From contig NZ_CP017181.1 of assembly GCF_001729765.1 (NCBI RefSeq), forward strand, positions 2,046,001 through 2,110,000: a stretch of DNA of 64,000 nucleotides. Direction: 5' to 3'. Under the pieces are notes generated by a model that saw nothing but the letters and a program-made list of their open reading frames with translations, had not been told where the DNA came from and did not search any database. Position 1 is the stretch's first letter. The number at the start of each line of letters is the position of its first letter. This document shows, piece by piece, positions 1 to 6,670 of the stretch. A program made the position numbers and the translations under genes. This stretch comes from Enterobacter kobei. GTDB taxonomy: Bacteria; Pseudomonadota; Gammaproteobacteria; Enterobacterales; Enterobacteriaceae.

Positions 1-19
1 CGGTAGAAGGGTGTGCGTT

Positions 20-637
20 TCATGCTGCACGCTCTGTGATTTTCTGAATTTCAGATTCCAGATCTGCAATGAAGCTCTTAACCTCAGACTCGATTTCGCG
101 CGCCAGTTCTTCATCGAAATGAATGCGCTTCTTGAAATAGGCGAGGTCAGGCGGCAGGCGATCATCGAAACTAACGAAATCACACCATTTCCGCCCGGTG
201 CACATCATCTGCGCATGCATTTGCAGCATGTACTGGCGCTTTGGCTCGCCAGTTTTCAGCGTTTCAAGATGGGTCCAGGTGTTGGGGCATTTGATTTCGA
301 TAAGCCCGTCGTCGTTGACAAGTCCGTCCGGGCTGGCTGCGAATCCGGGTATGGATGGGTGATCGATGAGTCCAACTTCAGTGATTTCCGCATCGAACTC
401 ATTCAGCGCGTACATTTCGCGCGCCACTGGCTCAAGTTCAGTGCCGCGCATCATCGCGGCATTCGAAAACCCTTCCTCCAGCTTCCCGGTCAGCCGTTGG
501 CAAATCAGCTCGGCAATGTAGTTCTGGCGGCTGGTGGAGTAGCCCGACTTAGTCCTGGCCATGACATCAGCCAGGCGACTGGCTGTGACCTTGCCGCAGC
601 GCGCAGCAAACCATTCAGGGGTGCGTTGCTCCATCAT
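20..637 (-). CDS. exo: YqaJ/lambda-Exo family 5'-3' exonuclease
   Basis: This 205-residue protein belongs to the YqaJ/lambda exonuclease family, which digests 5' ends of double-stranded DNA to give 3' overhangs for annealing by Bet. The N-terminal WFAARCGKVTASRLADV segment and the SPDGL...IEIKCP core carry the expected metal-binding residues (about D104, E114, K116) and a downstream Q139. Its start overlaps the bet stop as ATGA, and a second ATG follows immediately, so the exact start is MMEQ or MEQ. It is the last visible gene of the leftward pL operon. Length is close to lambda Exo (226). Confidence 0.9.
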   Translation of the reverse strand: MMEQRTPEWFAARCGKVTASRLADVMARTKSGYSTSRQNYIAELICQRLTGKLEEGFSNAAMMRGTELEPVAREMYALNEFDAEITEVGLIDHPSIPGFAASPDGLVNDDGLIEIKCPNTWTHLETLKTGEPKRQYMLQMHAQMMCTGRKWCDFVSFDDRLPPDLAYFKKRIHFDEELAREIESEVKSFIADLESEIQKITERAA

Positions 638-1380
638 TCAGCCTCCGTATCTGCGACATTGACAGGTTCAGCGTTGTCGACGGCAAGACTCATGTCATAC
701 ATGCGTCGCTTCTCAACTGCGCCGATCACCTGCTTCTCTTCAGCGCTCAGCGCCACCCAGAACTCCTGATACTTAACGGTTCCAAGGCGCGCGGCTGACT
801 CACCTTTTGCGATCAGATCCGGGCGACGGCTATCTGATTCATGGCCCGCATGAACCTCTGCCGTTGTTCCTTCAATCACTCGCTCTGCCTCGTCCTGGTC
901 GAAGATGCCAGCGAAACCAAAGGCCAGACGCGCGCACTGGATCAGCGTCTTGTGGCGAAGCATGCGGGTAGGGTGGGACTGCCATGGCTGAGTGTTGCGC
1001 TTACACTCTCCCATGTACTCGGTGACGATAGTCGGGTGCTTACGGTCTTTGCGGTAAATCTTGCAGGTGCACGCGCCTTCCTCTTTGTCGTAAGAGAACT
1101 CCATGCCGTCAAACTGAGGATGTTCGTTGATAATGCGAGCCCATCCATCAACGCCGACGACCGGGACAATCCCGCCTTTATCTGGGAATGCGTAAATCTC
1201 TTTGGTCCATGGGTTCAGGCCGTACTGGTTGGCGACGATCAGCAGGGCAGTAAACTGCTCGTCGGTGACGTTACCGCCTTTGAACGCTGTGTTCTTCAGC
1301 GTATTCATCAGGTCCGTACCGGCATCCATGCCGAGGCGTGCGGCCAGTTTCCCGGCCATGGTGGAAAGTGCAGTACTCAT
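634..1380 (-). CDS. bet: Bet/RecT single-strand annealing recombinase
   Basis: The 248-residue product is very close to lambda Beta: blocks such as ALLIVANQYGLNPWTKEIYA, GIVPVVGVDGW and HKTLIQCARLAFGFAGI are nearly identical to lambda. It anneals single strands produced by the neighbouring exonuclease during phage recombination and concatemer formation. I chose the ATG preceding STALST because GAGGGG lies at good distance upstream; an in-frame earlier start exists but has no support. The C-terminal third diverges from lambda, as is usual in the family. No gam homologue is visible beside it. Confidence 0.95.
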   Translation of the reverse strand: MSTALSTMAGKLAARLGMDAGTDLMNTLKNTAFKGGNVTDEQFTALLIVANQYGLNPWTKEIYAFPDKGGIVPVVGVDGWARIINEHPQFDGMEFSYDKEEGACTCKIYRKDRKHPTIVTEYMGECKRNTQPWQSHPTRMLRHKTLIQCARLAFGFAGIFDQDEAERVIEGTTAEVHAGHESDSRRPDLIAKGESAARLGTVKYQEFWVALSAEEKQVIGAVEKRRMYDMSLAVDNAEPVNVADTEAE

Positions 1381-1398
1381 TGTTAATCCCCTCAAAAA

Positions 1399-1683
1399 TT
1401 AAAACGGACAGCCGGTACGGTGTTCCCAGTCGTGTTCCGCCTGGGCGTAAGCAACTGCCGAAATGAAATCGTTGTAGGCCTCGCCGGCTCTATCGCTGCG
1501 AAGTCCTTCGTATGGGCTGGAGTCGATCGGGACAGTGAAGTGGAAGAGGCCGGACGGCTCTTTTGGCATCATGTCGATGATTTGCTGCGCCCGGTCGTCG
1601 ATCCACTTCTCTTTCTCGTCTGTGAGCTGCTGCTCAACCCAGCGCCGATCTTCGATGCGGTCGTAAGTGAGGTACGCGTTCAT
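1399..1683 (-). CDS. Hypothetical phage early protein (94 aa)
   Basis: An open frame between bet and the pL-proximal genes, preceded by AGGAG about 6 nt before the ATG. The product is acidic, helical in its first half (EDRRWVEQQLTDEKEKWIDDR) and ends in a short CPF tail. No motif allows a function to be named. Its place in the recombination operon, 18 nt upstream of bet, suggests co-expression with Exo and Bet soon after infection or induction. It sits about where lambda has gam, but I see no Gam similarity. Confidence 0.7.
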   Translation of the reverse strand: MNAYLTYDRIEDRRWVEQQLTDEKEKWIDDRAQQIIDMMPKEPSGLFHFTVPIDSSPYEGLRSDRAGEAYNDFISAVAYAQAEHDWEHRTGCPF

Positions 1684-1755
1684 GGCTTAACTCCTGAAGT
1701 TTGGATGTGCAGATCCCGCCCGCAAAAAGCCAGGCCGTTCGGTTGAATAGGGTGG

Positions 1756-1965
1756 TTAGTGCTGGATGGGGTTGCCGTGACCGTCCAGAAGGACGTCAAT
1801 CACGCAGTCACTGAGGCGGATGATTTCTGCATCGGTGTGCAGGTATACCCATTTGCGCTCCTGAATGACTGCGGAGACGCGATAAGTGCGGCCTTCATGC
1901 AATGCCATCATGCCTGGAGTGACGCACTGGCGAATGAGCGGGGTAGTGCCGTAGTGGTGCATCAT
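1756..1965 (-). CDS. Hypothetical phage early protein (69 aa)
   Basis: A small protein with the core GRTYRVSAVIQERKWVYLHTDAEIIRLSDCVIDVLLDGHGN, likely a compact beta-rich fold. GGAGGGG precedes the start. The start overlaps the stop of the upstream gene and consists of two successive ATG codons, which points to translational coupling. It belongs to the pL operon. I do not recognise a family and no function can be assigned from the sequence alone. Confidence 0.65.
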   Translation of the reverse strand: MMHHYGTTPLIRQCVTPGMMALHEGRTYRVSAVIQERKWVYLHTDAEIIRLSDCVIDVLLDGHGNPIQH

Positions 1966-2120
1966 TTTTTCCCCTCCACCTGAGCCAGTAAGCCAGCAAC
2001 GTGCATCTGCCAGCGGTTAAGCGTCAACTTTTCACGCGGGTTCGATACCGACGTCAGCTGCCACTCGTTATCGTTGAGCTTTTTGGCTGTGTACTGCTTG
2101 CCGTTGTAGGTGACTGTCAT
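1962..2120 (-). CDS. Hypothetical phage early protein (52 aa)
   Basis: The start at the ATG before TVTYNGKQY is preferred because it overlaps the upstream gene's stop as ATGA; a longer in-frame version has no ribosome site. The 52-residue product (YNGKQYTAKKLNDNEWQLTS core) looks like a tiny all-beta protein. It is tightly packed between two other small genes of the leftward operon, with 4-nt overlaps on both sides. Function unknown. Confidence 0.6.
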   Translation of the reverse strand: MTVTYNGKQYTAKKLNDNEWQLTSVSNPREKLTLNRWQMHVAGLLAQVEGKK

Positions 2121-2323
2121 GATGCCTCCCGGGCGCGGAGCATCTCGTCGGCCATTTCGTAGGCCCAACCAGGAATAGCTCCCTGCGGCTCATGCGCTGA
2201 TATCATTGCCTGCATAGCCTTAGCTGCGAAGTAGTCACGCAGCGTCATGCCCGGGCCAGAGTATTTGGAGTCGTAATTATCATCTCGGGTTGGAAACGCC
2301 TGTTCGTATTCTTTATTGCTCAT
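2117..2323 (-). CDS. Hypothetical phage early protein (68 aa)
   Basis: The ATG follows AGAGGATTT, a reasonable ribosome-binding site. The protein contains GMTLRDYFAAKAMQAMI, a short helical block that recurs in many enterobacterial phage early proteins of unknown role, and ends in an acidic helix (YEMADEMLRAREAS). It is the first gene after an intrinsic terminator in the pL operon, so its expression probably depends on read-through or antitermination. Function unknown. Confidence 0.65.
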   Translation of the reverse strand: MSNKEYEQAFPTRDDNYDSKYSGPGMTLRDYFAAKAMQAMISAHEPQGAIPGWAYEMADEMLRAREAS

Positions 2324-2458
2324 AAATCCTCTTGGCCTTATCGCGGCGAACGGAACGGTTAATACAAGACTTCAACGCATTTATTCAGTGTTTCAATGGG
2401 CGGTGGATGGCCGCCGGTTGTCATAACTAAGCCGCCTCGGAGAAGCGACTGAGGTATG

Positions 2459-2480
2459 AAAAAACCCGCCGTGGCGGGTC
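2459..2480 (-). terminator. Intrinsic terminator inside the pL operon
   Basis: Read leftward, CCCGCC-ACG-GGCGGG is followed by TTTTTTC. It lies directly after the stop of the 2482-2802 gene and before five further genes of the same operon. That makes it a candidate tL-type site whose bypass would need an antitermination mechanism. Confidence 0.8.
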
Positions 2481-2481
2481 T

Positions 2482-2802
2482 TCAGAAATAGTCTTTGTGG
2501 TCGTGCATCGCTCGCTCGAGGATTACCTTTGCATCTTCAAAGCTCGAAGATTCAAAAGCCTCTCTTATGGCCTTAGCCAGGCAAGTCGCATCGCTTTCAT
2601 AGTCATCAGCTCTGCTTTCCCAGTTTGATGCCTCTTCTTCAGCCTCATAAAGGCGATCGCCATACTCGCACTCGAGTTCCTGGCGCACTTCATCACGAAG
2701 CTTCTCCTTGATGATCTCGGAGGCTTCTTCAATCGGCATTGTTTCCAGAATCGTCTCTGGCTGATGAGTGCCGTATTTCAGTGAGATGTCAGTAGCAAAC
2801 AT
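2482..2802 (-). CDS. Hypothetical coiled-coil phage protein (106 aa)
   Basis: The start is fixed by GGAGG placed 5 nt before the ATG of MFATDISLKYG; an in-frame extension of 17 residues is not supported. The product is strongly acidic and mostly helical, with a long glutamate-rich coiled-coil stretch (about residues 30-75) and a second helix near the C terminus. It is the first well-supported gene of the leftward operon and ends against an intrinsic terminator. I cannot name a family. Its position corresponds to that of cIII/kil-type early genes, but no similarity to them is evident. Confidence 0.7.
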   Translation of the reverse strand: MFATDISLKYGTHQPETILETMPIEEASEIIKEKLRDEVRQELECEYGDRLYEAEEEASNWESRADDYESDATCLAKAIREAFESSSFEDAKVILERAMHDHKDYF

Positions 2803-3041
2803 GCAACCTCCAAAAAATGCCCGCGCGCTGGCTGGCCAAGAAGACTTTTCCAATCCAACCAGAACAGGATCATCGTCTCCTGTGCGGTTGAGATGGCAGT
2901 ATTACCATCACCAAGCATCGGCGCCCGGTGCTTGAGGTTGGCTCTGTAGTTACCCGCTGATGCGGGAGAAATGCTTTGGTCGGTGTGGTGAATGAGGAAT
3001 CGAACCCCAAGTTCCGCTGGTCTTTTCGCTGTGTTGATCAA
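2778..3041 (-). CDS. Doubtful leader reading frame (Icd/Ash-like region)
   Basis: An 87-codon frame starting at TTG in the pL leader. The middle part (SPASAGNYRANLKHRAPMLG) resembles translations found in the poorly characterised Icd/Ash-like leader regions of enterobacterial prophages; this likeness is from memory. It overlaps the start of the 2482-2802 gene, has no clear ribosome-binding site, and its 5' part coincides with the segment complementary to the upstream leader. It may be a short regulated peptide whose translation the leader RNA controls, or not coding at all. Confidence 0.25.
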   Translation of the reverse strand: MINTAKRPAELGVRFLIHHTDQSISPASAGNYRANLKHRAPMLGDGNTAISTAQETMILFWLDWKSLLGQPARGHFLEVACLLLTSH

Positions 3042-3119
3042 TCACAGCACCACCAACAAGCCATCAAGCGGCAGCGCTGCCAGTCCCAATAACTTTTCAG
3101 TGCCTGCGGATCTATGACC

Positions 3120-3235
3120 TGTTTCACCACACCCCAAAACATTCCCTGTATTGGTCAGCGCCAACTCTCTGCCAGTGTTGCCCGTTCTCACGCCGTTCTC
3201 GCTCTCGCGCGGGGATACTCTCTCACCGACCGGAT
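3120..3235 (-). ncRNA. Candidate C4-like antisense RNA in the pL leader
   Basis: The first part of the pL transcript contains blocks complementary to its own downstream leader: TTCACCACACC on the plus strand at 3123-3133 against GGTGTGGTGAA at 2982-2992 (11 of 11), continuing past a 2-nt bulge for roughly 13 more pairs including wobbles, and CACCGACC at 3224-3231 against GGTCGGTG at 2978-2985. This layout is that of the C4 RNA of phages P1 and P7, a processed leader RNA that pairs upstream of a downstream cistron. A GNRA-type hairpin, CGC-GAGA-GCG, lies in between. The RNA boundaries are a guess. Confidence 0.45.
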
Positions 3236-3382
3236 CGCACCCGGTGATACAGCACGTTTCTCGTGTAAGGGTCTAAACAGGTCATTGACGCTGTAAATCT
3301 GCATGTTGTTAAAAAGCAGGCGACTTGCTGTCCGCCGCTGGCTAACTTCGCTCAGCTGTCGATGTTTCGTTTCGATGGATTG

Positions 3383-3411
3383 AATATACAAAACGTATTC
3401 TTATCATGCAA
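3383..3411 (-). promoter_or_regulatory. Promoter pL
   Basis: Read leftward, TTGCAT (3411-3406) is separated by exactly 17 bp from TATATT (3388-3383). The -10 element and spacer are covered by one operator and the -35 edge by another, as expected for repressor control. The spacer and -10 layout match the rightward promoter at 5593-5621. Confidence 0.8.
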
Positions 3412-3457
3412 TACGAAATGTATAATTGGTGGGTGGTTTTGTGATAACAAATTGTAT
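3386..3457. promoter_or_regulatory. Left operator OL (three repressor sites)
   Basis: Three 13-bp sites fit ATACAA-N-TTGTAT: ATACAAAACGTAT at 3386-3398, ATACGAAATGTAT at 3411-3423 and TAACAAATTGTAT at 3445-3457. Centre spacings are about 25 and 34 bp. The first is identical to the site that overlaps the pR -10 element. They would bind the CI-like repressor, and probably Cro, to shut off the leftward operon. Confidence 0.75.
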
Positions 3458-3521
3458 TCTAAGGTGATTTATTTTTTTAAATACCAGTGCTACGCTTAAA
3501 AAAACAGCAGGAGGGATGTGC

Positions 3522-3719
3522 ATGGTTCTGGATGAAGAGCGTATAAGCATGAAAATTCAGGCGATGGGGCGGGCGGTGATGGAATTGTCACTGGCTGATT
3601 TACCCATGACCCAGCAAAACATCATCGACAAGCTGAAGCAGTACCGGAAGGAAACAGGAAACGTGATAGGGAAGGGCGTGAACAGGGATGCAGCTGAGAT
3701 AGTGCGGAAAGGGCAATAA
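3522..3719 (+). CDS. Small YmgB/AriR-like protein
   Basis: The product is 65 residues. GGAGG lies 7 nt upstream of this ATG and too close to the in-frame ATG at 3516, so this start is preferred. The central segment (GRAVMELSLADLPMTQQNIIDKL) aligns by eye with the core of E. coli YmgB/AriR (GQAV..L.L....NNKNIILSL), a small helical dimer linked to biofilm and acid resistance. The gene is transcribed rightward from just beyond OL, toward the convergent repressor operon, and lies outside the pL and pR operons. It may be expressed in the lysogen. The family call is tentative. Confidence 0.55.
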   Translation: MVLDEERISMKIQAMGRAVMELSLADLPMTQQNIIDKLKQYRKETGNVIGKGVNRDAAEIVRKGQ

Positions 3720-3739
3720 AAAAGCCCGCACGGGCGGGC
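3718..3739 (-). terminator. Intrinsic terminator, leftward
   Basis: Read leftward, GCCCGC-CCGT-GCGGGC is followed by six T. It lies at the stop codon of the convergent small gene and would be the second of two tandem terminators closing the repressor operon before it could reach OL. Confidence 0.75.
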
Positions 3740-3823
3740 AGGTAGTGTTGCGATAGTTATTGTTATCAGCTTCAGGCTGAATAGTTATCGGCAGAATGGC
3801 GGATAGCTTTATGGGTGGGCAAT

Positions 3824-3847
3824 AAAAAACCCGGCGCGGTGGCCGGG
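3824..3847 (-). terminator. Intrinsic terminator of the repressor operon
   Basis: Read leftward, CCCGGC-CACCGC-GCCGGG is followed by TTTTTTATT, ten bases after the stop of the 302-residue membrane protein gene. It ends the lysogenic transcript. Confidence 0.85.
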
Positions 3848-3856
3848 AGTCAGTAT

Positions 3857-4765
3857 TCAATTATCAGTGATGATAGACTTGAGAAAAATCTCGGATGGCT
3901 GATATGGGTTGCTTTTAGAGGACGTATGCTTATACGTAATAGTAACGTCAGCTCTGGCTGTATAAATTCTTTTTATTTCATCCGGGTTTATGCCAGGAGC
4001 CAAAACTAACTTCACTCTTCTGTCAACCAAACCTGGTATCACTGCAGCCCATTTTTCAGGGTTATCCAAGTCAGTAGCCCTGATCTCAAGGTCGACATCA
4101 CTGTGATCTCGGGTGTATGTATCTGGGGGAAACTCCACGTCAGTGGGAACCTTTCTTATAGTTTCAGCAGGTATCGTATATTTTACGTCCCCACTCCCAA
4201 TTACGAGAGTTGCATTCTCATCGTTTCTTGCTGGAGAGAGAATTTTGACAGCGCTTTTGGCTAGTACCTTTTTATCGGTGACGCTACTATCAATGATCGC
4301 TTGAATTCTCTCAGGCGTAATCTCTGTCTGTCCGGCGCCAATATTGATAATCGTATTATTATTGGCTTCAAAATGAGAAGTAGTGTTCGGGGCCATGAGC
4401 TTGGCCAAGGAAAGAAAAGCGGTGCCAGCAAGGGCGATAACGACAGCCCACAAAAGAGCGTTCCTCACTTTGCCTTCCCCTATATATTTGGTTCTAACAC
4501 CATCAACAAATTTGTCTAATTCTTCCTCATTGGCAAAGAAAAGTCTAATGAGTAATTTTTCTTTCAGCGATCCAACTTCCAGTTTACTAACTCGAACATC
4601 CACGTCTAAAACGTGAGATCCTGTTAATTCTGAAAGAACACCTCTGGACTGCTTTATTAGGGCTTCCCAGCCCTGCAAGGAGGCTATGATTTCCTTAATG
4701 CTTGGGTTGTTTCCAATAGAGTAATAAATATCCTCAGTGAACTCTAACTCCAGCAACTCAGCCAT
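3857..4765 (-). CDS. Repressor-linked membrane protein of unknown function (302 aa)
   Basis: The gene follows cI in the same direction with a gap of about 110 bp and shares its terminator, so it is probably expressed in the lysogen, like lambda rexAB. The protein has a soluble N-terminal domain (about 1-98), one strong transmembrane segment (about 101-124, ALLWAVVIALAGTAFLSLAK), a glycine/asparagine-rich link, and a C-terminal domain (about 145-302) with several predicted beta strands. Base composition is lower in GC than the neighbouring replication genes. I do not recognise a family. Position suggests a lysogenic-conversion or superinfection-exclusion role; that is inference only. Confidence 0.75.
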   Translation of the reverse strand: MAELLELEFTEDIYYSIGNNPSIKEIIASLQGWEALIKQSRGVLSELTGSHVLDVDVRVSKLEVGSLKEKLLIRLFFANEEELDKFVDGVRTKYIGEGKVRNALLWAVVIALAGTAFLSLAKLMAPNTTSHFEANNNTIINIGAGQTEITPERIQAIIDSSVTDKKVLAKSAVKILSPARNDENATLVIGSGDVKYTIPAETIRKVPTDVEFPPDTYTRDHSDVDLEIRATDLDNPEKWAAVIPGLVDRRVKLVLAPGINPDEIKRIYTARADVTITYKHTSSKSNPYQPSEIFLKSIITDN

Positions 4766-4877
4766 ACAAATCCTTTCAATATTTTAGAATGTATTTTTGT
4801 TTAATCGCTTGCCAACCATTCAATCCTATACTCTGGCTCTTGCTACCAGCTATGCGCCGACCAGAACACCTTGCCGA

Positions 4878-5537
4878 TCAGACCAGCCGCAGCTTCGTCT
4901 CTACAGCAACACCGATAATCCGGCAGTTACCATTAATCGGCACGAGTGGCCATTGCGGGTTAAGGCCCTTCAGGTACTTCTGCGCACCGTCGATCACTAA
5001 CTTCTTAAATGTTGCCTCGTTCGAATCGGATAGCTTAGCTATAACCAGACTGCCATTTACCGCATCTCTACCGGTGTCGAAAAGTACATAGGTTCCTTCA
5101 GGTATGCTCAAGCCAGTAGGGGCTGTCATTGACTCGCCCTCAACGAGCAACCAGAACGCGTCACCCTGAATGTGAGCATTCGACTCAAGCCACAGATCTA
5201 TATCTTTTAGGGTGTATGGCTCAACCGCTTCGCACCATGAACCAGCCTGGACACTGCTGATTACTGGATACTTGTTACCAGGATTGTAGGGGCCAGCGTA
5301 CTCCACATCACCCTTAAGCGTGTCGTCAATGATCATACCGCCAGCTCCTACGGAGAAGTTCTTTTTGCCAAGGAACTGCAATATTTTTGCGATCTCGGAA
5401 AGGCTTGGCTCACGCCGAGCGTTCAGCCAATGACTTACCGCACCTTTAGTAATACCGAGGTGCTCCGCCAGCTGTTCCTGATTGATGCCCTGACTTTTCA
5501 TCAGGGTCTTAGCTAAGTCGTACCATTTCATAGTCAT
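4878..5537 (-). CDS. cI: CI-like repressor, P22 C2 type, with S24 autoprotease domain
   Basis: Residues 1-60 form an XRE helix-turn-helix (QEQLAEHLGITKGAVSHWLN). The C-terminal half aligns closely with P22 C2, including the Ala-Gly cleavage site (VQAGSW), the catalytic serine in EGESMTAP and the catalytic lysine in VIAKL, at about residues 98/99, 136 and 168 of this start. It should maintain lysogeny by binding the OL and OR sites and be inactivated by RecA-stimulated self-cleavage in the SOS response. Two nearby ATG codons (MTMK or MKWY) are possible starts; a longer frame runs into the operator region and is unlikely. Confidence 0.93.
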   Translation of the reverse strand: MTMKWYDLAKTLMKSQGINQEQLAEHLGITKGAVSHWLNARREPSLSEIAKILQFLGKKNFSVGAGGMIIDDTLKGDVEYAGPYNPGNKYPVISSVQAGSWCEAVEPYTLKDIDLWLESNAHIQGDAFWLLVEGESMTAPTGLSIPEGTYVLFDTGRDAVNGSLVIAKLSDSNEATFKKLVIDGAQKYLKGLNPQWPLVPINGNCRIIGVAVETKLRLV

Positions 5538-5546
5538 ACCCGAATG

Positions 5547-5618
5547 ATACAAGTTGTATATATTTGCGCGAGCCACAATTCGTATATTTTACTTGCGAAC
5601 AAAGAATACAAAACGTAT
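5547..5618. promoter_or_regulatory. Right operator OR (three repressor sites)
   Basis: Three sites lie between the divergent cI and cro genes: ATACAAGTTGTAT at 5547-5559, a perfect palindrome; CCACAATTCGTAT at 5573-5585, the weakest; and ATACAAAACGTAT at 5606-5618, covering the pR -10 element. Centres are about 26 and 33 bp apart, close to the 25 and 34 seen at OL. The cI-proximal palindrome would be the natural place for autoregulation of the repressor promoter. Confidence 0.75.
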
Positions 5619-5621
5619 ATT
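5593..5621 (+). promoter_or_regulatory. Promoter pR
   Basis: TTGCGA (5593-5598), a 17-bp spacer and TATATT (5616-5621) lie 25 bp before the cro start, with an operator across the -10 element. Ribosome site AAAGGAGA follows at 5632-5639. Confidence 0.82.
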
Positions 5622-5645
5622 TAAGTTGTTTAAAGGAGACCCGAC

Positions 5646-5864
5646 ATGAACAATATCCGAAAAATCCGCAGAAACATCGGTTTGACTCAGCGACAGATTG
5701 CCGAAGAGCTGAACCTGTCGACAGGTGCGGTTTGCCATTACGAAAAAAATAAACGCAGCTTAAGCCTTGAGCAGTGCCGGGCGATTGTTGCAGCTCTGAA
5801 TAAGCATGGCGCTTCAGTAAGCGTTGATGACGTTTTTCCACCAATCAGCAACAACGCCGCCTAA
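5646..5864 (+). CDS. cro: Cro-like repressor (YdaS position)
   Basis: A 72-residue XRE-family DNA-binding protein with a clear helix-turn-helix ([22 protein letters not shown], about residues 13-34). It diverges from cI across the OR sites and is the first gene of the pR operon, the standard position of Cro. It probably binds the same operators as the repressor and favours lytic growth. In prophages with a YdaT-type next gene, such as Rac, this position is occupied by YdaS, so it may also act as a partner of the downstream product. Confidence 0.88.
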   Translation: MNNIRKIRRNIGLTQRQIAEELNLSTGAVCHYEKNKRSLSLEQCRAIVAALNKHGASVSVDDVFPPISNNAA

Positions 5865-5894
5865 TTGGCGGCCCTAACCACGAAAGGGAAAGCA

Positions 5895-6440
5895 ATGCAT
5901 TCACTTGCGTATCAACAAGGTAACAAATTTTCGCCAACGGCGATGATTTACCAGAATCGCCGGGAGCCTGATTCCGCGGCGTTAAACATCGATGGGATCC
6001 GCGCAGCTGTTCGCGCCTGGGCAGCTGATTGCCGCAGCCGTGAATTTGTTGCGGCGCTGATTGTGGAAGAGTGGCGGGCTACCGGCGGCACCGGTCTGGA
6101 TATCCCGACCGACTCTCACCGCCAGATGCAGAAGGTATTCCGCTGGATCGATGGCGACACCGAATACGCCGCCAACAACATTCGCCAGCTGGCCCCGGCA
6201 ATCATGTCCGTCCTGCCGCTGGAGTACCGCAACCGCCTGGCACCCCAGAATGACACGATGTCGCTGATAGCCTCTGCGATGAAAGAGTGTGCCGAAGCTA
6301 AACAGGCCGTGCTGCTGGACGCTCCAGAGCATCAGAAGCTGAAAGAGGTAAGCGAAGGTATAGCGTCGCTGTTCCGCCTCATGCCGGAGCAAGTAGGGCC
6401 GCTGATGACGATGGTGACGTCGATGCTGGGGGTTATATGA
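5895..6440 (+). CDS. YdaT-family regulator in cII position
   Basis: The 181-residue product carries a stretch matching E. coli Rac prophage YdaT: IVEEWRATGG, then RWIDGDTEYAANNIRQLAPA followed by IMSVLPLEYRNRL, against ITEEYLRQGG...RWLKGETKTQREKIQKLIPAILAILPRELRHRL. YdaT is a helix-rich DNA-binding protein proposed to replace CII and toxic when overexpressed. The chosen ATG follows AAAGGGAAA; a TTG-initiated frame begins exactly after the cro stop but lacks support. C-terminal helices (about 125-181) are longer than in YdaT. It probably controls the lysis-lysogeny choice. Confidence 0.75.
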   Translation: MHSLAYQQGNKFSPTAMIYQNRREPDSAALNIDGIRAAVRAWAADCRSREFVAALIVEEWRATGGTGLDIPTDSHRQMQKVFRWIDGDTEYAANNIRQLAPAIMSVLPLEYRNRLAPQNDTMSLIASAMKECAEAKQAVLLDAPEHQKLKEVSEGIASLFRLMPEQVGPLMTMVTSMLGVI

Positions 6441-6670
6441 GAACTACAGAAATGGCGAAAGCCGGTCTGCGCGAACAGAACCGACTTTCTGGTGCAAAAA
6501 CGAGAGTAGTTGCAGGAGGAATAATGGCAAAAAATCCACGCTATTACCATACCGCTGTACATAAAAACATAACCCGCGACCGCTTCATCCGCTCGGTTAA
6601 CCCGATTGTGGCAGAGAAGATGCGCGCCATCTTGGAAGAACTGAAACGTAAGGAGAGTGGCCGTGGGTAA
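6437..6670 (+). CDS. Hypothetical basic phage protein (77 or 48 aa)
   Basis: The frame starts with ATGA overlapping the YdaT-like stop, which suggests coupling. An internal ATG at 6524 follows a strong GGAGG and would give a 48-residue protein, beginning MAKNPRYYHTAVH. The internal form contains the most protein-like part and is perhaps the true product. The C terminus is a charged helix (AEKMRAILEELKRKE). Its end overlaps the O-like gene. Function unknown. Confidence 0.6.
   Translation: MRTTEMAKAGLREQNRLSGAKTRVVAGGIMAKNPRYYHTAVHKNITRDRFIRSVNPIVAEKMRAILEELKRKESGRG

Noticed and set aside
2985..3060. tRNA-like sequence on the minus strand (T-arm GGGGTTCGATTCCTC and a partial acceptor pairing)
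   Set aside because: A T-arm and 5 of 7 acceptor pairs can be drawn, but the length is about 5 nt short and no anticodon arm forms. It overlaps the complementary leader segment and is better seen as part of that RNA structure.
3188..3391. 67-codon minus-strand frame running from the pL region
   Set aside because: It begins upstream of the predicted pL transcript start, has no ribosome site, and its arginine-rich end comes from low-complexity leader sequence. It does not resemble an N protein.
5509..5844. 111-codon minus-strand frame across cro and OR
   Set aside because: It is antisense to cro and crosses all three operators and pR; no start signal and no protein-like features.
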